Assembly: GCA_017503105.1 (NCBI GenBank)
Contig: JAFVTS010000028.1
Coordinates: 124,001 to 188,000 of the forward strand
From: Clostridia bacterium
GTDB lineage: Bacteria > Bacillota > Clostridia > Oscillospirales > CAG-272
Length of the DNA stretch: 64,000 bases
Direction of reading: 5' to 3'
Each line of letters starts with the position of its first letter. Position 1 is the first letter of the stretch. A program made the position numbers and the translations under genes. This document shows, in pieces, positions 17,976-25,496 of this stretch. Under the pieces are notes generated by a model. The model did not search any database, was not told the DNA's origin, and was given only the letters and a program-made list of their open reading frames with translations.

Positions 17976-18092
17976 AAAAGACTGATAAAACAAAAGTGCT
18001 TGCCCCGATTAAGCTTCGTCGGGAGCAAGCGCTTTTTATATATATTATTCCTCGGGCTTTGCCGAGATGTGCCCAAGATACGCGTTGATGAA
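17976..18092 (-). pseudogene. Duplicated remnant of the prfB 3' end plus its terminator (direct repeat, copy 1)
   Basis: This 117-base stretch repeats 18395-18518 in the same orientation with about ten substitutions and a 7-base length difference in the T-run. On the minus strand it still encodes FINAYLGHISAKPEE and a stop, matching the last residues of the intact release factor (FINAYLKHISANPEE). The remainder of prfB is absent, so it is a displaced gene end. It begins three bases after the thiI stop. The two copies bracket the XRE gene. Confidence 0.88.
17995..18038. terminator. Bidirectional terminator after thiI (within repeat copy 1)
   Basis: AGTGCTTGC (17995-18003) pairs with GCAAGCGCT (18025-18033), with inner CCCGA/TCGGG, and is followed by TTTTTAT. 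The A-rich left flank allows use from the other strand as well. Confidence 0.88.
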
Positions 18093-18126
18093 ACTATATA
18101 TCGAGCTCCTTTTTATTTACTTATAT

Positions 18127-18170
18127 AAGTATATACCTAAATAAGGGAATTGTCAAGTAGGTATATATTT
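18127..18170. promoter_or_regulatory. Inverted repeat around the XRE promoter, candidate operator
   Basis: AAGTATATACCTA (18127-18139) and TAGGTATATATTT (18158-18170) are inverted copies with one mismatch, 18 bases apart. The right arm lies in the promoter spacer and the pair brackets the -35 element. This is the arrangement expected for autoregulation by the adjacent regulator, which is an inference. Confidence 0.55.
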
Positions 18171-18178
18171 ATTAAAAT
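18150..18178 (+). promoter_or_regulatory. Promoter of the XRE gene
   Basis: TTGTCA (18150-18155), 17-base spacer, TAAAAT (18173-18178), 22 bases before the ATG at 18201, with AAAGGAG (18185-18191) between. Confidence 0.72.
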
Positions 18179-18200
18179 TGATATAAAGGAGTGTGATAAT

Positions 18201-18404
18201 ATGATACGATTAACACTTGATAAATACCTTGATTCGCACAAAATATCGCGTTACTCTTTGGCGAAAAGCACCGGCATCAGATACCACATAGTCAATAATT
18301 ATTACAAAAATGCGGTAGTCAGATACGATAGCGATGTTTTAAACAGGTTTTGCACAGCTCTCGGATGTGACGTTTGCGAGCTCATAGAATATCAAAAAGA
18401 CTGA
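18201..18404 (+). CDS. Small Cro/C1-type (XRE) helix-turn-helix regulator
   Basis: A 67-residue protein that is only a helix-turn-helix domain: LDKYLDSHKISRYSLAKSTG, then IRYHIVNNYYKNAVVRYDSD and LNRFCTALGCDVCELIEYQKD. It resembles the YozG/HTH_26 group of single-domain DNA-binding proteins. AAAGGAGTGTGATAAT sets the ATG at 18201. Its last codons lie inside the second copy of a duplicated segment, and it sits between two copies of the prfB gene end. The intergenic DNA around it is much more AT-rich than the flanking genes, which suggests arrival by transfer. Target genes are unknown; self-regulation through 18127-18170 is plausible. Confidence 0.85.
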   Translation: MIRLTLDKYLDSHKISRYSLAKSTGIRYHIVNNYYKNAVVRYDSDVLNRFCTALGCDVCELIEYQKD

Positions 18405-18518
18405 TAAAATAAAAGTGCTTGCCCCGATTAAGCTTTGTCGGAGGCAAGCGCTTTTTTCTTTTTTTATATATTATTCCTCGGGATTTGCAGAGATGTGCTT
18501 GAGATACGCGTTGATGAA
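18395..18518. repeat. Direct repeat copy 2, including the native prfB 3' end and terminator
   Basis: Direct repeat of 17976-18092, 419 to 426 bases away. It covers the last codons of the XRE gene, a terminator and the final 48 bases of the intact prfB. Confidence 0.88.
18414..18465. terminator. Bidirectional terminator between the XRE gene and prfB
   Basis: AGTGCTTGC (18414-18422) pairs with GCAAGCGCT (18444-18452) and is followed by TTTTTTCTTTTTTT; the left flank is A-rich. It is the second copy of the terminator at 17995-18038. Confidence 0.9.
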
Positions 18519-19589
18519 GCCGTCGATCTCACCGTCCATTACGGCGTCGATATTTCCGTCCTCGTATCCCGTTCTCGTGTCTTTTGCGAGCGTATAGGGC
18601 ATAAAGACGTAGCTTCTGATCTGGCTGCCCCATTCGATATTCGCCTTATTTCCCTGAATATCCTCTATTCTGTCAAGCTTCTCACGGATCTTGATCTCCA
18701 TAAGCTTTGCGCGGAGCATTTTCATTGCCGTTTCCTTGTTCTGCAGCTGGCTTCTCTCCGTCTGGCATCCGACGACGATACCCGTGGGCTTGTGTACTAT
18801 TCTTATTGCCGAGTCGGTCTTGTTGATGTGCTGACCGCCCGCGCCCGACGAGCGGTGCGCCGTGACCTCTATATCCTCGTCACGAATGGTGATGGTGTTG
18901 TCGTCCTCAAACTCGGGCATAACCTCGACCGAGGAGAAGGACGTGTGACGCCTTCCCGAAGAGTCGAAGGGCGATATTCTTACGAGTCTGTGTACGCCGT
19001 TTTCGCTCTTGAGATAGCCGTAGGCGTTAAGCCCCTCTATCATAATCGTTGCGGATTTAAGACCCGCCTCGTCACCGTCAAGCCAATCTATGAGCTTTAC
19101 GTTGAAGCCGTGCTTCTCGCCCCATCTCGTATAGAGTCTGTAAAGCATAGAAGCCCAATCCTGCGCCTCCGTGCCGCCCGCACCCGGGTGGAATGAGAGT
19201 ATCGCGTTATTTTTATCGTAAGGACCCGAAAGAAGGACCTCTATCCTCTTCTTCTCCGCCTCGGTCTCGATAAATTCCGTTTCAGCCGTGACCTCCTCCA
19301 CGGAGCTCTCGTCGTTTTCCTCTATTGCCATTTCGCAAAGCATAAGCGTGTCCTCAAGCTTCGCCGCCAGCTCCTCGTAGCTCTCGACCTTATCCTTGAG
19401 CTGCTTTATTTCCTGGAGCTTCTTCGACGACTTTTCCGCATCGCTCCAAAAATCCTGCACCAAGGTCTCGCGCTCAAGCTCAGCCGCGCGCTCGCGAGCC
19501 TCTTCAATGCGGAGCTGATTGCCAAGCTCCTTTATTACGTCCTCCATCGCCACAAGGCGTCTTTTCGCTTCTTCAAGCGCAACGATCAT
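18471..19589 (-). CDS. prfB: Peptide chain release factor 2
   Basis: Class I release factor that reads UGA and UAA stop codons. The 372-residue protein has a coiled N-terminal domain, the codon-recognition tripeptide in VRISPFDSSGRRH (about 200-212) and the GGQ loop SSGAGGQHINKTDS (about 246-259). The minus-strand leader GGGAGGTTATTTA sets the ATG at 19589; a longer in-frame start at 19619 lacks such a site. Most prfB genes carry an in-frame UGA frameshift site near codon 25; here the frame is open throughout (GGCAATCAGCTCCGC at the usual place). The 3' end is duplicated 420 bases away. Confidence 0.95.
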   Translation of the reverse strand: MIVALEEAKRRLVAMEDVIKELGNQLRIEEARERAAELERETLVQDFWSDAEKSSKKLQEIKQLKDKVESYEELAAKLEDTLMLCEMAIEENDESSVEEVTAETEFIETEAEKKRIEVLLSGPYDKNNAILSFHPGAGGTEAQDWASMLYRLYTRWGEKHGFNVKLIDWLDGDEAGLKSATIMIEGLNAYGYLKSENGVHRLVRISPFDSSGRRHTSFSSVEVMPEFEDDNTITIRDEDIEVTAHRSSGAGGQHINKTDSAIRIVHKPTGIVVGCQTERSQLQNKETAMKMLRAKLMEIKIREKLDRIEDIQGNKANIEWGSQIRSYVFMPYTLAKDTRTGYEDGNIDAVMDGEIDGFINAYLKHISANPEE

Positions 19590-19694
19590 TAAATAACCTC
19601 CCGCCCGATAAACGGGCATACTTTTTCATAATAAATATATTCTACCACAAACGGGTGAAAAAGTAAATAGAATTTCCAAAAAACTTTAAAATAA

Positions 19695-19733
19695 AGGAAA
19701 AAGCCTTGCCGCGGGATAAGTTTACGGCAAGGC
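19695..19733 (-). terminator. Terminator of the cobalamin-related operon
   Basis: On the minus strand GCCTTGCCG (19733-19725) pairs with CGGCAAGGC (19711-19703) and is followed by TTTTTCC. It lies 4 bases past the ECF S-component stop. Confidence 0.88.
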
Positions 19734-19736
19734 GGG

Positions 19737-20276
19737 TCATTTTCTTTTAGCGAAATGAAGAAGCTTTTTTGACAAAAACGGAAAAACGGTCAGGAAGAGA
19801 ACGGCGTTGCAAATTATCTGAGTAAGATAAAACGGTACTCCGCGCATATAAAGGATAGAAAACCTGTACACGAAGTTATCAAACCTACCCATAAAAAGTC
19901 CGACGTCGACCAAGGACGTGAGAACTCCGAAAAGTGCCGAGAGGCTGACCGCGATAAGCGCGAGAACAAAGCGGTTTTTAACGCGGGCGCGCCCAAGCAT
20001 CAGAAAAACAAACGCGACCAAAGGCCAATAAATAAAGTAGCTGACCATCCAAGAGCCAAAGCCCCATATCACAGGCTCGATGCAGACGAACACGACGGCT
20101 GCCAATATTCCGAGCCAACCGAACGCATAACCGTAAATAGCAAGAAGAAGCGTCACTACCTCTACGTTTGGTACAGCGGCAAGCACAAGCTTGCCGCACT
20201 CGACGGTAGCAGCCATTATACCGACGAGGGCGACCTTTTGTGCCGCGCTCATTGCTTTAGATGAGCTTTTTTTCAT
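19737..20276 (-). CDS. ECF transporter S component, probably for cobalamin or a precursor
   Basis: A 179-residue integral membrane protein with about five hydrophobic segments. VALVGIMAATVECGKLVLA opens the first membrane region, and PNVEVVTLLLAIYGYAFGW is the loop-plus-helix pattern of ECF S components. It starts one base after the stop of the DUF4430-like lipoprotein, so the two are tightly coupled. Both lie downstream of a cobalamin riboswitch, which points to corrinoid uptake (CblT/CbrT-like groups are known to be B12-regulated). The ligand is inferred from regulation and partner, not from the sequence. The shared EcfA/A'/T genes are elsewhere. Confidence 0.85.
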   Translation of the reverse strand: MKKSSSKAMSAAQKVALVGIMAATVECGKLVLAAVPNVEVVTLLLAIYGYAFGWLGILAAVVFVCIEPVIWGFGSWMVSYFIYWPLVAFVFLMLGRARVKNRFVLALIAVSLSALFGVLTSLVDVGLFMGRFDNFVYRFSILYMRGVPFYLTQIICNAVLFLTVFPFLSKKLLHFAKRK

Positions 20277-20277
20277 T

Positions 20278-20817
20278 TTACCACTTAACGGTTCCTATAT
20301 AAATAATTGCGCCGTTTTCAACCGTCATATCGGTAATACCGACACCTGCGCTGGTAAGAGTCTTTCCGTTCCATTCTTTCGTCATTGCATATGCCGAGGT
20401 ATCGGCATCCTTTGCAACGCTTGTATAAATATAAAGATACGTTCCGCTTGCCACATCCTGCTTTAACTCTCCGACCTCGGTCAGATAACCCGTGGCATCT
20501 GCTTTATACGTAAGCTTTCCTTGCTCTTTGAGGTGCTTCAGTATCGACATTCCGCCCTCGGTTATCTCAACCTCCGAGAAGTCAACGGAATAGATCTTTT
20601 CGTTCTCACCGCCAACAACGAGAGTCATAATTTTTTCAGGCTTTGACGTTTCACCTCCGCTCTCGGTTCCCGAATTTTCGCCTCCGCCGACAACAATAGT
20701 TTCCGAGTTCTTAGCTTCGGGGGTGTTGTCCACGGGGGTCTGTCCGCACGAGATAAACGCGGCGCAAAGAAGCGTCAGCGCAAGGACGGCCGATAACAGC
20801 TTGATAGTTCTTTTCAT
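20278..20817 (-). CDS. DUF4430-like lipoprotein, putative corrinoid-binding surface protein
   Basis: A 179-residue lipoprotein: signal peptide 1-23 with lipobox FISC (Cys 24), a Gly/Ser/Glu-rich linker (about 30-65), then a compact beta domain (about 65-179). The features SILKHLKEQGKLTYKADATG, GYLTEVGELKQDV, KEWNGKTLTSAGVG and VENGAIIYIGTV fit the DUF4430 (transcobalamin C-terminal-like) fold. The start at 20817 is chosen because the signal peptide begins there; upstream codons fall in the terminator region. The gene is the first of a riboswitch-controlled pair with the ECF S component, so capture and handover of a corrinoid is the likely role. Confidence 0.8.
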   Translation of the reverse strand: MKRTIKLLSAVLALTLLCAAFISCGQTPVDNTPEAKNSETIVVGGGENSGTESGGETSKPEKIMTLVVGGENEKIYSVDFSEVEITEGGMSILKHLKEQGKLTYKADATGYLTEVGELKQDVASGTYLYIYTSVAKDADTSAYAMTKEWNGKTLTSAGVGITDMTVENGAIIYIGTVKW

Positions 20818-20875
20818 TTTGTTTTTTACCTTTCTTTTATAGTTTCTTCGGTAAAAAAACACTCCGAGTAAGTCA

Positions 20876-20911
20876 AAATAGAAAACCTCGCCTTCTCGGG
20901 AAAGCGAGGTT
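20876..20911 (-). terminator. Terminator between cobalamin riboswitch and its operon
   Basis: On the minus strand AACCTCGC (20911-20904) pairs with GCGAGGTT (20891-20884) followed by TTCTATTTT. It is placed about 100 bases after the aptamer and 59 before the lipoprotein start, so it is the likely expression platform. Confidence 0.85.
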
Positions 20912-21017
20912 AAAAGTATTGCAAAAAGCACAAAACACGCCAATAATTTAACACGGGTTGGGTGTTTTTGATGTTTTTGGCACTTTTCCTCCGTTTGCCC
21001 AAGGAATGTTTTTTGCC

Positions 21018-21142
21018 CTTCGCCGGGCAGGCCTTCCGACTTATGAGCTGACTGCTGCTCAATTACGGCAATGGCTGTTGCGGCAGATTTACACTGCGCT
21101 TTCCCTGCATTGATGTTGGCGCGTAATGCGCCACAGGCGAAG
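21018..21142 (-). promoter_or_regulatory. Cobalamin riboswitch, compact form
   Basis: Read on the minus strand: P1 CTTCGCC (21142-21136) closes with GGCGAAG (21024-21018). Inside are GGGAA, CAGTGTAAATCTG, then GCCGTAA, and the B12 box AAGTCGGAAGGCCTGCC (21042-21026). These match the blocks of the E. coli btuB element. The region between GCCGTAA and the B12 box is only a short hairpin (GAGC...GCTC), so the large peripheral P8-P12 extension is missing, as in the compact cobalamin class. It is followed by a terminator and the lipoprotein/ECF S genes. The other 225 bases of this gene-free stretch hold that terminator and no ORF I can support. Confidence 0.92.
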
Positions 21143-21167
21143 TTTGCGGATTTTACACCGCACTGAT

Positions 21168-21197
21168 ATTATACAATAGTGAACCCTGCTTTGTCAA
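21168..21197 (-). promoter_or_regulatory. Promoter of the cobalamin operon inside the end of the GH106-like gene
   Basis: Minus strand TTGACA (21197-21192), an 18-base spacer, TATAAT (21173-21168). The -10 box contains the TAA stop codon of the upstream gene and the -35 is in its coding sequence. Confidence 0.85.
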
Positions 21198-23985
21198 GAG
21201 CTTTTTCGGAAGTTTTTAAATCATCCTTGCAATCAAAGCCGAAATGCACAAGGCAGATGTCATCGTCCCACCAAGAGAGGACGGGACTTGGGTTGTTGGT
21301 TTGAATACGGGTGGTTATAACGTTAGGCTCACGGTAGAAGTTGGACGGGCAAACGCTATATGACTCACCGTCTTTAAGGTGGAAGGGTCCCTGCATATTT
21401 CTGAGATTGTTAAGTATCTTTATTTCAAGCGTGTTTTCTCCTTCACGGAGGGCATCGGAAATATCCACGTCATACGGAGCCCAAAGCCTTCCACCGAGGT
21501 CTTTGCCGTTCACACGAATGTGTATAGAGGTCATTCCCCTGCCCTTTAATTTAACACGGGCGTGGGGGTCGCTTAATTCAAACGTCCTCTCAAGCACAAG
21601 CTCGCCAACGAAGGTCGGATAACCCGAGAAGTCGAGATGCGCGATGTCAACCGAATGGGGCTTCTTTGTGATTACAGGTTGCTTTTTAATTCTGTAAGCG
21701 TCGCGCGCAAGCTCCTTCGGCTCATCGTCAAGCCTTACGCCGAAATCACCGACAACGTAAATCTGCTCGATCTCCTTGTCAAAGGCAAGGCAGTTGCGCA
21801 TAGTTTCGCACGCCCAAGAATTGTCGATATGGTTATAGCAAGCCTCACTTTGCGAAACGACAGCCTTCATATATATCTCGTTTTCACCAAGCCTGATATG
21901 CTCTTTTATCGGAAGCATACGGAAGGAGGTGTCACGGAAAAATCCTACGTCCTTTTTAGTCAAGGGCTTGCCGTTGATCTTTATTTCAAACATCTCGGGC
22001 GTTTCCGTGACAAGGAACATCTCATCCCCTACCCCCTCTGCAACGAAGGTGTATTTCATTTCAAGCACCGCCGCGCGGCGAAGATCGTTCAAGCGTGGAA
22101 GAATGTCAAGCACGTAAACGTTTTCCTTCCACTCGCCGCCGTCGACGGCATAGTCACACCTGTCAAGCGTCAGCGAGTTGTAGCTCGCGGATTTGACGCG
22201 CCACTCGCCCGAGAGGTCAAGCTCGGGTATCGGAGCTTTTTCCTTCTCTTCGGCACGAGGCTCGTGGGTGTCGATTATCAGCGCGCTTTCATAGCGTCCG
22301 AGCGTCAGCTTGCCCGCGAAGGGCTTCGTTTCTCCCGTTTCTATATCGAGAATGAGATTGCCCGCAGTTACCTCCGTCGTAACGGTGTCGGAGTTGGTAT
22401 TTACGAGGTAGTGAACTTCAAAATCGGGATACGTGCGCATAGTGTAGGCAAGGTGGCACTCGTCGCATATCGGATTTTTGGGAAGCTTTTCGGGGGTGGA
22501 AATTACTATTCCGCCCGACGCTTTAAATTCTTCTATAAGCTTTTTCGTGGAATCAAGCGGAGTCAGATATTCGGGAAGGATCACGGTGGAATAGGACATC
22601 TCGCCTATCACGAGCTTTCCGTCCTCTATCCTTGCGTGGCGCTCCATCATTATCTCGTCGCCGAGGTGATAGAGAATATGCTTATCCTCAAGCGTGCGCA
22701 TATCTGCAAGCTGACGGTCGTTGATGACCCTGATCTTAGCTCTCGACTCGCCGCTCGGGTCGCCGTCGTAAAGCTCCCACGCCGCACTTTGAGAGTGAAT
22801 AAGAAGCGTGTCCGCTTCCGTTTTGCCCTCGGCGAGTATCATTCCTATGCGAGCCATAGAATCGAAGAAGACCTTCGCGTCGTCCCACCACGGCTGCTGG
22901 AAATAGAGCGCCGGGGGATAATCGCGCTTTCTTTTGCCCTTGTTGGTATAACCCTCAAGGTGTGTACAAAGGAGATTTATACCCCTCACAAGCTGTTGCT
23001 CGTAAATTCCTTTAAGCTCTGCTAAGGTGACGTTGTGTCCGCAAAGGGCGAAGGTTTCGGAAAGGACGTGCTTTTTGCCCATTTGAGCCGCGGCGGAGCC
23101 GAGCTGCTTTGCGGTAAGGTCCTCGTTCGTGCGCCTGCCGAGCCAATCCATTCCCGGGTGAGTGAAATACTCGTAATGCGGCATTGCCGCACCCGAGGAG
23201 CGGATCTGATCTATCATCGAATCCTCCATCATCAAATGACCCGTGAAGCCGTAGCCGTGCTCCGTGCACCAATCGCCGATCTGCTTAAAGAAGCTCTCGC
23301 TGAAAAGATTCGTGACAAGATACCAGAAGTCGCGTCTGACCTTTTTTGAGTTTTCCTTGTCAAAGAAGAGCGCATCAAGGCTGTCTTCTATGGAATAACC
23401 GTACTTTTCTCTGAATTTTTCGGGAAGCGTGAAGCTCCAAGGGAAGCCTTCTCTTCCGTTCATCATCTGCGGCTCGTCGGTGAAAAATCCGTCAAAGGTA
23501 TTGCCGCACTTATCGTAATATACCTCGTAGACCTCTTCTATAAACTTCGCTATTACCTTTTTATCAAGAACGTCAACGTAATACGGATTGACGTCTAAGT
23601 AGTACTCGTATCCGTCCTTTATGAGCAAGCTGTGCTCGTGCGCTTCTTCCGAAGCGGCTCTTACGCAAAGGGTCTTCTGGTGGTAATCAATACCGAGGGC
23701 AGTGACCTTTCCGCTCGCAAAGCCCGAGGGCCAGCCGTTTTCATCGTATGCCCAAGGATGCATACCTCTTGCCGTCGCCTCTTCTATCGCCGCCTTTATA
23801 TTTTCAAACCACTCTTTTCCCATATATTCGGTGAGAAGTCCGCCTCTTGCGTGCATCATAAAGCCGCCGATTCCCGCCTCGTCCATAACGCCGACCTGAC
23901 GGCGCGTTTCATCCGCGCGCATTCTGTCATTCCACGACCAGAACGGCACGGCACGGTATTTTTTGTCTACGTTTTTAAAGTCCAT
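21169..23985 (-). CDS. GH106-like glycosidase (putative alpha-L-rhamnosidase)
   Basis: A 938-residue protein. The N-terminal region has PFWSWNDRM, GIGGFMMHARGGLLTEYMG and the GMHPWAYDENGWPSG block, a pattern shared by GH106-type rhamnosidases. FDGFFTDEPQMM and HVLSETFALCG follow and supply candidate catalytic acids. The C-terminal third (about 600-930) is a pair of jelly-roll, GH2-sugar-binding-like domains (VELVLERTFELSD-like strand, HIRVNGKDLGG, LEIKILNNL). No signal peptide is visible. AAAGGGAGTCACGT precedes the ATG. It follows the M16 peptidase by 59 bases on the same strand. Exact family should be confirmed; linkage is not determinable. Confidence 0.72.
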   Translation of the reverse strand: MDFKNVDKKYRAVPFWSWNDRMRADETRRQVGVMDEAGIGGFMMHARGGLLTEYMGKEWFENIKAAIEEATARGMHPWAYDENGWPSGFASGKVTALGIDYHQKTLCVRAASEEAHEHSLLIKDGYEYYLDVNPYYVDVLDKKVIAKFIEEVYEVYYDKCGNTFDGFFTDEPQMMNGREGFPWSFTLPEKFREKYGYSIEDSLDALFFDKENSKKVRRDFWYLVTNLFSESFFKQIGDWCTEHGYGFTGHLMMEDSMIDQIRSSGAAMPHYEYFTHPGMDWLGRRTNEDLTAKQLGSAAAQMGKKHVLSETFALCGHNVTLAELKGIYEQQLVRGINLLCTHLEGYTNKGKRKRDYPPALYFQQPWWDDAKVFFDSMARIGMILAEGKTEADTLLIHSQSAAWELYDGDPSGESRAKIRVINDRQLADMRTLEDKHILYHLGDEIMMERHARIEDGKLVIGEMSYSTVILPEYLTPLDSTKKLIEEFKASGGIVISTPEKLPKNPICDECHLAYTMRTYPDFEVHYLVNTNSDTVTTEVTAGNLILDIETGETKPFAGKLTLGRYESALIIDTHEPRAEEKEKAPIPELDLSGEWRVKSASYNSLTLDRCDYAVDGGEWKENVYVLDILPRLNDLRRAAVLEMKYTFVAEGVGDEMFLVTETPEMFEIKINGKPLTKKDVGFFRDTSFRMLPIKEHIRLGENEIYMKAVVSQSEACYNHIDNSWACETMRNCLAFDKEIEQIYVVGDFGVRLDDEPKELARDAYRIKKQPVITKKPHSVDIAHLDFSGYPTFVGELVLERTFELSDPHARVKLKGRGMTSIHIRVNGKDLGGRLWAPYDVDISDALREGENTLEIKILNNLRNMQGPFHLKDGESYSVCPSNFYREPNVITTRIQTNNPSPVLSWWDDDICLVHFGFDCKDDLKTSEKALDKAGFTIV

Positions 23986-24044
23986 ACGTGACTCCCTTTG
24001 TTTTATTAAATTGATTTATTAAAGCTCTTTAGATCCAAAAGCCT

Positions 24045-25331
24045 TTAAGCATCAAGTCCGTCAAGCAGAGCGAGAATGCGCTCTCGGTCCGTCCGCCTTG
24101 CGCTTCCCTTCATAGTGAAGGTGAGATTTGCGCTCTTGAATATCTCGCGGCACAGCTCGCGTATGCGCTCGGGAGTGACCCCCGCGTAAGCTTTCACGCG
24201 CTCGCTTATATCGGCGTATCCCGCGTTCATAACGTGATTGTCGTAGGCAAAGGTGAAATTCAGCTCCCTTGCGTCGTCAAGAAGCATATAAGCGTTATCG
24301 ACGTACGCCGAGCGCATACATCTTTCATCGGGAAGAAGCTCCGTTTTCATTTTGCGAAGTATTCCGACCGTGTGCTCCACGCTCTCGTAAAGTGCCGTGC
24401 TTTTGACCTCGAAGGAAAACGACAGAGTTCCGAGGTTATTATATCTTTCAAGCGAGCCCGAAACGTCGTAGAAGAGCCCGCGCTTTTCGCTGAGCTCGAT
24501 AAAGAATTCCGAGCTGTAACCGCTTAAGAGTATATCGTAAACAAGATCCGCCTCGGCAATACTGATGCGCGACATATCGAGATCGAACGTAAATCTCGGC
24601 ATAGTGAAATCGGCATTCTTTACGTGAACCTCGCGTGCCCTCTTACCAAAATCCTGCGGGACGGGGGCCAGGTTTTCGTTGACAGACCCATCGCCTATAT
24701 CGGCAGAATCTATGAGCCCGAGAAGATAATCCATATCCTCCTCCGAAACGCACCCCGTCACGTAGAAGAAGATATTGCCGCGCGTGAGAGTGTTTTTCCT
24801 GAAATTTTCAAGGGCGCATTTACCTATTTTATTAACACCGCCGACCGTGCCCGTTATGGAACGGGCAAGCGACGTCCCCTTATGAACTCTCTCGTTCGTA
24901 AAGGCGGTAAGCGACGTGCGCTCATCGCTCTCCCTGATCTCGGCTTTTATACGTGCGCGCTCCGTGGCTATCTCTTCCGCGCTAAGAGAGATCGGCGAGA
25001 GTACCTTCATAAGAATATCAGCCGCAAAGCGAAAGTTTTTCTCAGCCCCGCCCGTATAAAACTGAATCATCTCACTGTACGTCGAGGCGTTGAACTCAAC
25101 GCCGTGCGCATCAAGCTCCGAATAAAGAGCTCCGTTCATCACGCGGTTGACGTTTCTTATCGCGACGTGCTCGAAGAAATGAGATATTCCGCACTCGTCC
25201 TCGGGCTCGTGCATACTGCCCGCTCTTACGAAAAGAGAAAGATGAAAACCGTGAAGAAATTCATTCCTGTAAGCATAAACGTCAACGCCGCCCGAGGTTC
25301 GTCTGTGCTCCTCACGTACAGCTTTGCTCAT
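24045..25331 (-). CDS. M16-family zinc peptidase-like protein
   Basis: A 428-residue protein of the insulinase/processing-peptidase family. The inverted zinc motif HFFEH is at residues 51-55, following the family pattern GSMHEPEDECGISHFFEH; the third ligand is probably a Glu in the AEIRESDER segment about 75 residues later. The C-terminal half repeats the fold without the motif, as in single-chain M16B proteins. There is no signal peptide. Many Firmicute homologs sit in housekeeping operons with unknown substrates. It has its own promoter, divergent from the methylase gene. Confidence 0.88.
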   Translation of the reverse strand: MSKAVREEHRRTSGGVDVYAYRNEFLHGFHLSLFVRAGSMHEPEDECGISHFFEHVAIRNVNRVMNGALYSELDAHGVEFNASTYSEMIQFYTGGAEKNFRFAADILMKVLSPISLSAEEIATERARIKAEIRESDERTSLTAFTNERVHKGTSLARSITGTVGGVNKIGKCALENFRKNTLTRGNIFFYVTGCVSEEDMDYLLGLIDSADIGDGSVNENLAPVPQDFGKRAREVHVKNADFTMPRFTFDLDMSRISIAEADLVYDILLSGYSSEFFIELSEKRGLFYDVSGSLERYNNLGTLSFSFEVKSTALYESVEHTVGILRKMKTELLPDERCMRSAYVDNAYMLLDDARELNFTFAYDNHVMNAGYADISERVKAYAGVTPERIRELCREIFKSANLTFTMKGSARRTDRERILALLDGLDA

Positions 25332-25375
25332 TTCCTGTCACACCCCTTTCCCAATCAAAATCTTTAACTATGATA

Positions 25376-25404
25376 AATATACCATAATACCAAGAAAAAG
25401 TCAA
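25376..25404 (-). promoter_or_regulatory. Promoter of the M16 peptidase gene
   Basis: Minus strand TTGACT (25404-25399), 17-base spacer, TATATT (25381-25376), 45 bases before the start codon. Confidence 0.72.
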
Positions 25405-25440
25405 TAAGGAAGTATTGTTCGCGCGAAAATATTTTAGTCA

Positions 25441-25469
25441 TTGACACGGAAGTTATTTTATGATAAAAT
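25441..25469 (+). promoter_or_regulatory. Promoter of the rRNA methylase gene
   Basis: TTGACA (25441-25446), a 17-base spacer and TAAAAT (25464-25469), 28 bases before the ATG, with GAAAGGAG as ribosome binding site. Divergent to the M16 promoter. Confidence 0.82.
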
Positions 25470-25496
25470 GATATGGAGTGAAGAAAGGAGTGGCTT

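Noticed and set aside
21637..23025. 462-codon open frame opposite the GH106-like gene
   Set aside because: It is a shadow of the biased third positions of the minus-strand gene, with no recognisable protein features.
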